Of a stretch of DNA of 58,476 nucleotides, positions 56,079-58,476 are shown one piece after another. Position 1 is the first letter of the stretch. The number at the start of each line of letters is the position of its first letter. The notes under the pieces are model-generated. The model saw only the letters and a list, made by a program, of their open reading frames with translations. It was not told where the DNA came from and searched no databases. The translations under genes and the position numbers were made by a program. This stretch comes from Alphaproteobacteria bacterium. Lineage in GTDB: Bacteria; Pseudomonadota; Alphaproteobacteria; Micropepsales; Micropepsaceae. The DNA lies in the NCBI GenBank assembly GCA_019241645.1, contig JAFAWQ010000024.1:1-58476 (forward strand), written 5' to 3'.

Positions 56079-57467
56079 TTAGATATGGATGGCGTGTCCC
56101 AGCGCGCGGAGCGATGCTTCGTGATAGGCCTCGCTCAGAGTGGGATGGACGTGGATGGTGCCGGCCACGTCCTCCAACAGCGCGCCCATCTCCAGCGCGT
56201 GGCTGAACTCGCCGGACAGCTCGGCAACATGCTGGCCAACCGCCTGGATGCCGAGCAGGCGATGATCGTCTTTCCGCGCCACCACGCGCACGAAACCCTC
56301 GCCGGCATCCATGCTGAGCGCGCGGCCATTCGCAGCGAACGGAAACACCGCAACGATGGTGTCCGCACCGGCTTCGGACGGCAGCAATCCGGCGCTAACG
56401 ATTTCCGGTTCGGTGAAGCACACAGCCGGAATGATGCCGTGGCTGAATTCGCGCTTATGGCCGGCGATGATTTCCGCAACCATGTCGCCCTGATGGGCGG
56501 CCTTGTGCTCCAGCATCGGCTCGCCCACGAGATCGCCCACCGCCCACACATTCTTCATGGAGGTGCGGCACTGCTTGTCGACCTTGACGAAGCGGCCCTC
56601 CATGTCGACGCCCATGTTCTCGAGGCCCCAGCCTTCGGCGTTTGGCTTGCGGCCGACGGTGACGAGAATCTTGTCGGCGGAAAGCGTTTGCGTTTTGCCA
56701 TCCGCCATTTCGACGATGAGGCCATTGGCGTCCTTGCCTTTCGCCTTCGCGCTTAAATGCACGGTGACGCCGTTCGCCTTCAGCCATTTCGCGACCGGCG
56801 CCACCAGTTCCGGATCATAGAGTGGCAGGATGTGATCGAGTGCTTCGACGACTGTCACCTCGCTGCCCAACTTGCGGAACGCAATGCCGAGTTCGAGGCC
56901 GATGTAACCCGCGCCAACCACCACCAATTTCTTGGGCAGCTGCTGCAGATCGAGGGCTTGGGTGGAGGAGATCACGCCGCCGCCGAACGGCAGGAACGGC
57001 AGCTCGACCGGCGTGGAGCCGTTGGCAAGGATGACGTGTTCGGCGGTGATAATCTGCTCGCCGTCCTTTGTTTTCACCGCGCAGGTTTTCGCATCGGAGA
57101 AGGTGGCCCAGCCGTCGATCACCCGCACTTTTGCGCGCTTCAAGAGCGCGCCGACGCCGGTGTTGAGCTTTTTGACGACGCCTTCCTTCCACTTGTACAG
57201 CTCTGGCATTTCGAGGAAAGGGGCGCTGGCCAGCCTGATGCCGTGCAGGCCTTTGTCGGATGCGGCGCGAGTCATGGTTTCAAAATACCCGGCGGAATGG
57301 ATGATCGCCTTCGACGGAATGCAGCCACGGATGAGGCAAGTGCCGCCGAGCTTGTCGGCTTCAATGAGTGTTGTATCCAGCCCCAGCTGCCCGGCGCGGA
57401 TTGCGGCGACATAGCCGCCCGGCCCACCGCCGACAACGAGGACCTTGGTATGAATCTGCTCTGGCAT
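56079..57467 (-). CDS. lpdV: Dihydrolipoyl dehydrogenase (E3), LpdV-like
   Basis: The 462-residue flavoprotein has FAD-binding GGGPGGYVAAIRA (residues 13-25), the redox disulfide in GGTCLIRGCIPSK (Cys44 and Cys49), NAD-binding VVGAGYIGLELG, and the catalytic His-Glu pair in HPTLSEAYHEA. The CLIRGC spacer and the following IIHSAGYFE are typical of LpdV, the E3 of the branched-chain 2-oxoacid dehydrogenase complex. It starts 2 bp after the E2 gene's stop, in the same operon. Confidence 0.95.
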   Translation of the reverse strand: MPEQIHTKVLVVGGGPGGYVAAIRAGQLGLDTTLIEADKLGGTCLIRGCIPSKAIIHSAGYFETMTRAASDKGLHGIRLASAPFLEMPELYKWKEGVVKKLNTGVGALLKRAKVRVIDGWATFSDAKTCAVKTKDGEQIITAEHVILANGSTPVELPFLPFGGGVISSTQALDLQQLPKKLVVVGAGYIGLELGIAFRKLGSEVTVVEALDHILPLYDPELVAPVAKWLKANGVTVHLSAKAKGKDANGLIVEMADGKTQTLSADKILVTVGRKPNAEGWGLENMGVDMEGRFVKVDKQCRTSMKNVWAVGDLVGEPMLEHKAAHQGDMVAEIIAGHKREFSHGIIPAVCFTEPEIVSAGLLPSEAGADTIVAVFPFAANGRALSMDAGEGFVRVVARKDDHRLLGIQAVGQHVAELSGEFSHALEMGALLEDVAGTIHVHPTLSEAYHEASLRALGHAIHI

Positions 57468-57469
57468 GT

Positions 57470-58476
57470 TTAATCCATAAACAATGTGGCCGGGTGTTCC
57501 AGCAGCGCCTTGATCTTCTGGATGAACTCCGCGGCGTCGTAGCCGTCCACAACGCGATGATCGAACGAGGACGACAGGTTCATCATTTTGCGCACCACCA
57601 CCTGCCCGTTGCGGACGACGGGCCGCTCGATGATCGCATTCGGCCCGATGATCGCCACCTCAGGATGATTGATGACCGGCGTGGTGACCACGCCACCCAG
57701 GGTGCCGAGGCTGGTGATGGTGATGGTCGAGCCGGTGAGATCGTCCTTCGACGCTTTGTTGTCGCGCGCCAGCGACGCCACGCGCGCCACTTCCAGCGCG
57801 CTGTCCCAAACGTCGCGCGCTTCGGCGTGCTTTACCACCGGCACAATGAGTCCGTTGGCCGTTTGCGTGGCGATGCCGATGTGCACCGCCGCATAGCGGT
57901 GCACCACGCCGGCATCGTCGTCGAAACGCGCGTTGATCTGCGGATAGTGCGGCAGCATGCGCACCAGCGCGCGCATCAGGAACGGCAGCACGTTGAGCTT
58001 GGGCTGATCGCTAAGATTCGTCTTGTTGAGATGCGCGCGCAAGCTCTCCAGCTCCGTCATGTCGATCTCCTCGACATAGGCGAAGTGGGGAATGCGGCGC
58101 TTGGCGTCTTGCATCTTCTCCGCGATTTTGCGGCGCAGGCCGATGACCTTGATCTCCTCGATGCCATCGCGTTGCGCGTAGCCGCTGCCGCGCGACTCCA
58201 TCGCATTGCGTCCGCCGCTCGCGATGTAGGTGTCGAGATCCTGATGATTGATGCGTCCTGCCGGCCCCGATCCTGACACATACTGCAGCTCGATGCCCAA
58301 TTCATGCGCGCGCTCGCGCACCGCCGGCGAAGCGACAGGTTTCTCTCCAAACTTGCGAACTGCCGGAGCATCCACAACCGAACTCCCTCGCCCCCTTTGG
58401 GGGAGAGGGCTGGGGTAAGGGGGAGCTGTCTGCAGCTGCACAATCTTCGCCCCCCCACCCCCACCCTCTCCCCCCC
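57470..58476 (-). CDS. bkdB: Dihydrolipoamide acyltransferase E2 of branched-chain 2-oxoacid dehydrogenase, 5' end outside window
   Basis: The frame enters from the right edge, so the lipoyl domain is not visible. It has a peripheral-subunit-binding domain (VASPAVRERAHELGIELQYV, GSGPAGRINHQDLDTYI) and a catalytic acyltransferase domain ending with RKMMNLSSSFDHRVVDGYDA, whose His and Asp are catalytic. GGVVTTPVINHPEVAIIG fits BCKDH E2. It handles branched-chain acyl groups from Val, Leu and Ile. The part before the subunit-binding domain (about 58380-58476) is a GC-rich repeat read in frame. E1 genes are expected just outside. An internal GTG at 58441 is not the true start. Confidence 0.88.
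   Translation of the reverse strand, partial: GGEGGGGGAKIVQLQTAPPYPSPLPQRGRGSSVVDAPAVRKFGEKPVASPAVRERAHELGIELQYVSGSGPAGRINHQDLDTYIASGGRNAMESRGSGYAQRDGIEEIKVIGLRRKIAEKMQDAKRRIPHFAYVEEIDMTELESLRAHLNKTNLSDQPKLNVLPFLMRALVRMLPHYPQINARFDDDAGVVHRYAAVHIGIATQTANGLIVPVVKHAEARDVWDSALEVARVASLARDNKASKDDLTGSTITITSLGTLGGVVTTPVINHPEVAIIGPNAIIERPVVRNGQVVVRKMMNLSSSFDHRVVDGYDAAEFIQKIKALLEHPATLFMD
58380..58476. repeat. Palindromic repeat inside the E2 linker coding sequence
   Basis: The stretch before the subunit-binding domain has CCCTCGCCCCC facing GGGGGAGAGGG around TTT at about 58386-58411, then a polypurine/polypyrimidine tail to the window edge. This is like the CCTCCCC hairpins at 15491-16018. In the E2 frame it yields PPYPSPLPQRGRG and Gly-rich residues, a bias unlike normal E2 linkers. 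The right boundary is outside the window. Confidence 0.65.

Overview
The window is a GC-rich stretch of chromosome that reads as core genome of an alphaproteobacterium. The signs are a 1.6 kb-codon NAD-glutamate dehydrogenase, an MmcB repair protein, a PAS_5-type protein, a DUF1236 protein, HslV with a short N-terminal extension, and SucC/SucD of alphaproteobacterial type. I cannot fix the genus; a soil lineage near Rhizomicrobium/Micropepsales is only a guess. There is no prophage, CRISPR array or insertion sequence. The accessory content is two toxin-antitoxin-like pairs, a DUF559 gene, and several palindromic dispersed-type repeats.

Layout. 1-5.6 kb: start of ftsK (minus, cut by the window edge) divergent from the large NAD-glutamate dehydrogenase. 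5.6-12 kb: small genes (membrane protein and SDR pair, GFA enzyme, secreted proteins, DUF1232, tandem PilZ, lipoprotein, PAS_5, rhomboid). 12-14.3 kb: a secreted protein with an Asn-Lys-Asn repeat and a GT87-like membrane enzyme. 14.3-17.3 kb: sucC and sucD, separated by a hairpin-flanked DUF559 gene and a small periplasmic protein. 17.3-23.9 kb: a tonB-exbB-exbD-exbD-TPR operon divergent from a cobalamin-riboswitch-controlled btuB-type receptor. 23.9-29.7 kb: gpsA, YciI, a 42-residue putative lipoprotein coupled to an EVE-domain protein, a serine hydrolase, a class III aminotransferase, then a 450-bp hairpin-rich gap and a secreted protein.

29.7-34.4 kb: a tyrosine phosphatase-alkB pair divergent from hslV; a VapBC module with a twin-palindrome operator sits between hslV and hslU; then a composite palindromic repeat and rpmI-rplT. 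34.5-41.6 kb: VanZ-like protein and mscL, MmcQ/YjbR and mmcB, a PBP1A-type enzyme, a GT39-like enzyme coupled to an orphan membrane fusion protein, and a DUF433/DUF5615 pair. 41.6-42.1 kb: a strongly structured non-coding region ending in a hairpin plus U6. 42.1-50.1 kb: a degenerate class III cyclase, M20 peptidase, DUF4142 protein, tRNA-Arg(CCG), DUF2721 protein, and a mutS-usp-msrC operon. 50.2-58.5 kb: a secreted alpha/beta hydrolase, malic enzyme, lipoprotein, DUF1236 protein, and the E3 and (partial) E2 of a branched-chain 2-oxoacid dehydrogenase complex.

The metabolic genes lean toward amino-acid catabolism feeding the TCA cycle: glutamate dehydrogenase, succinyl-CoA ligase, malic enzyme, BCKDH E2/E3 and an omega-amino-acid aminotransferase. 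The best leads for new biology are the two structured non-coding regions (about 41.7-42.0 kb and 29.0-29.2 kb), the repeat/DUF559 insertion between sucC and sucD, the repeat read in frame through the E2 linker, the toxin-antitoxin module inside hslVU, and the Asn-Lys-Asn repeat protein. I found no clear multi-gene system that is obviously undescribed.
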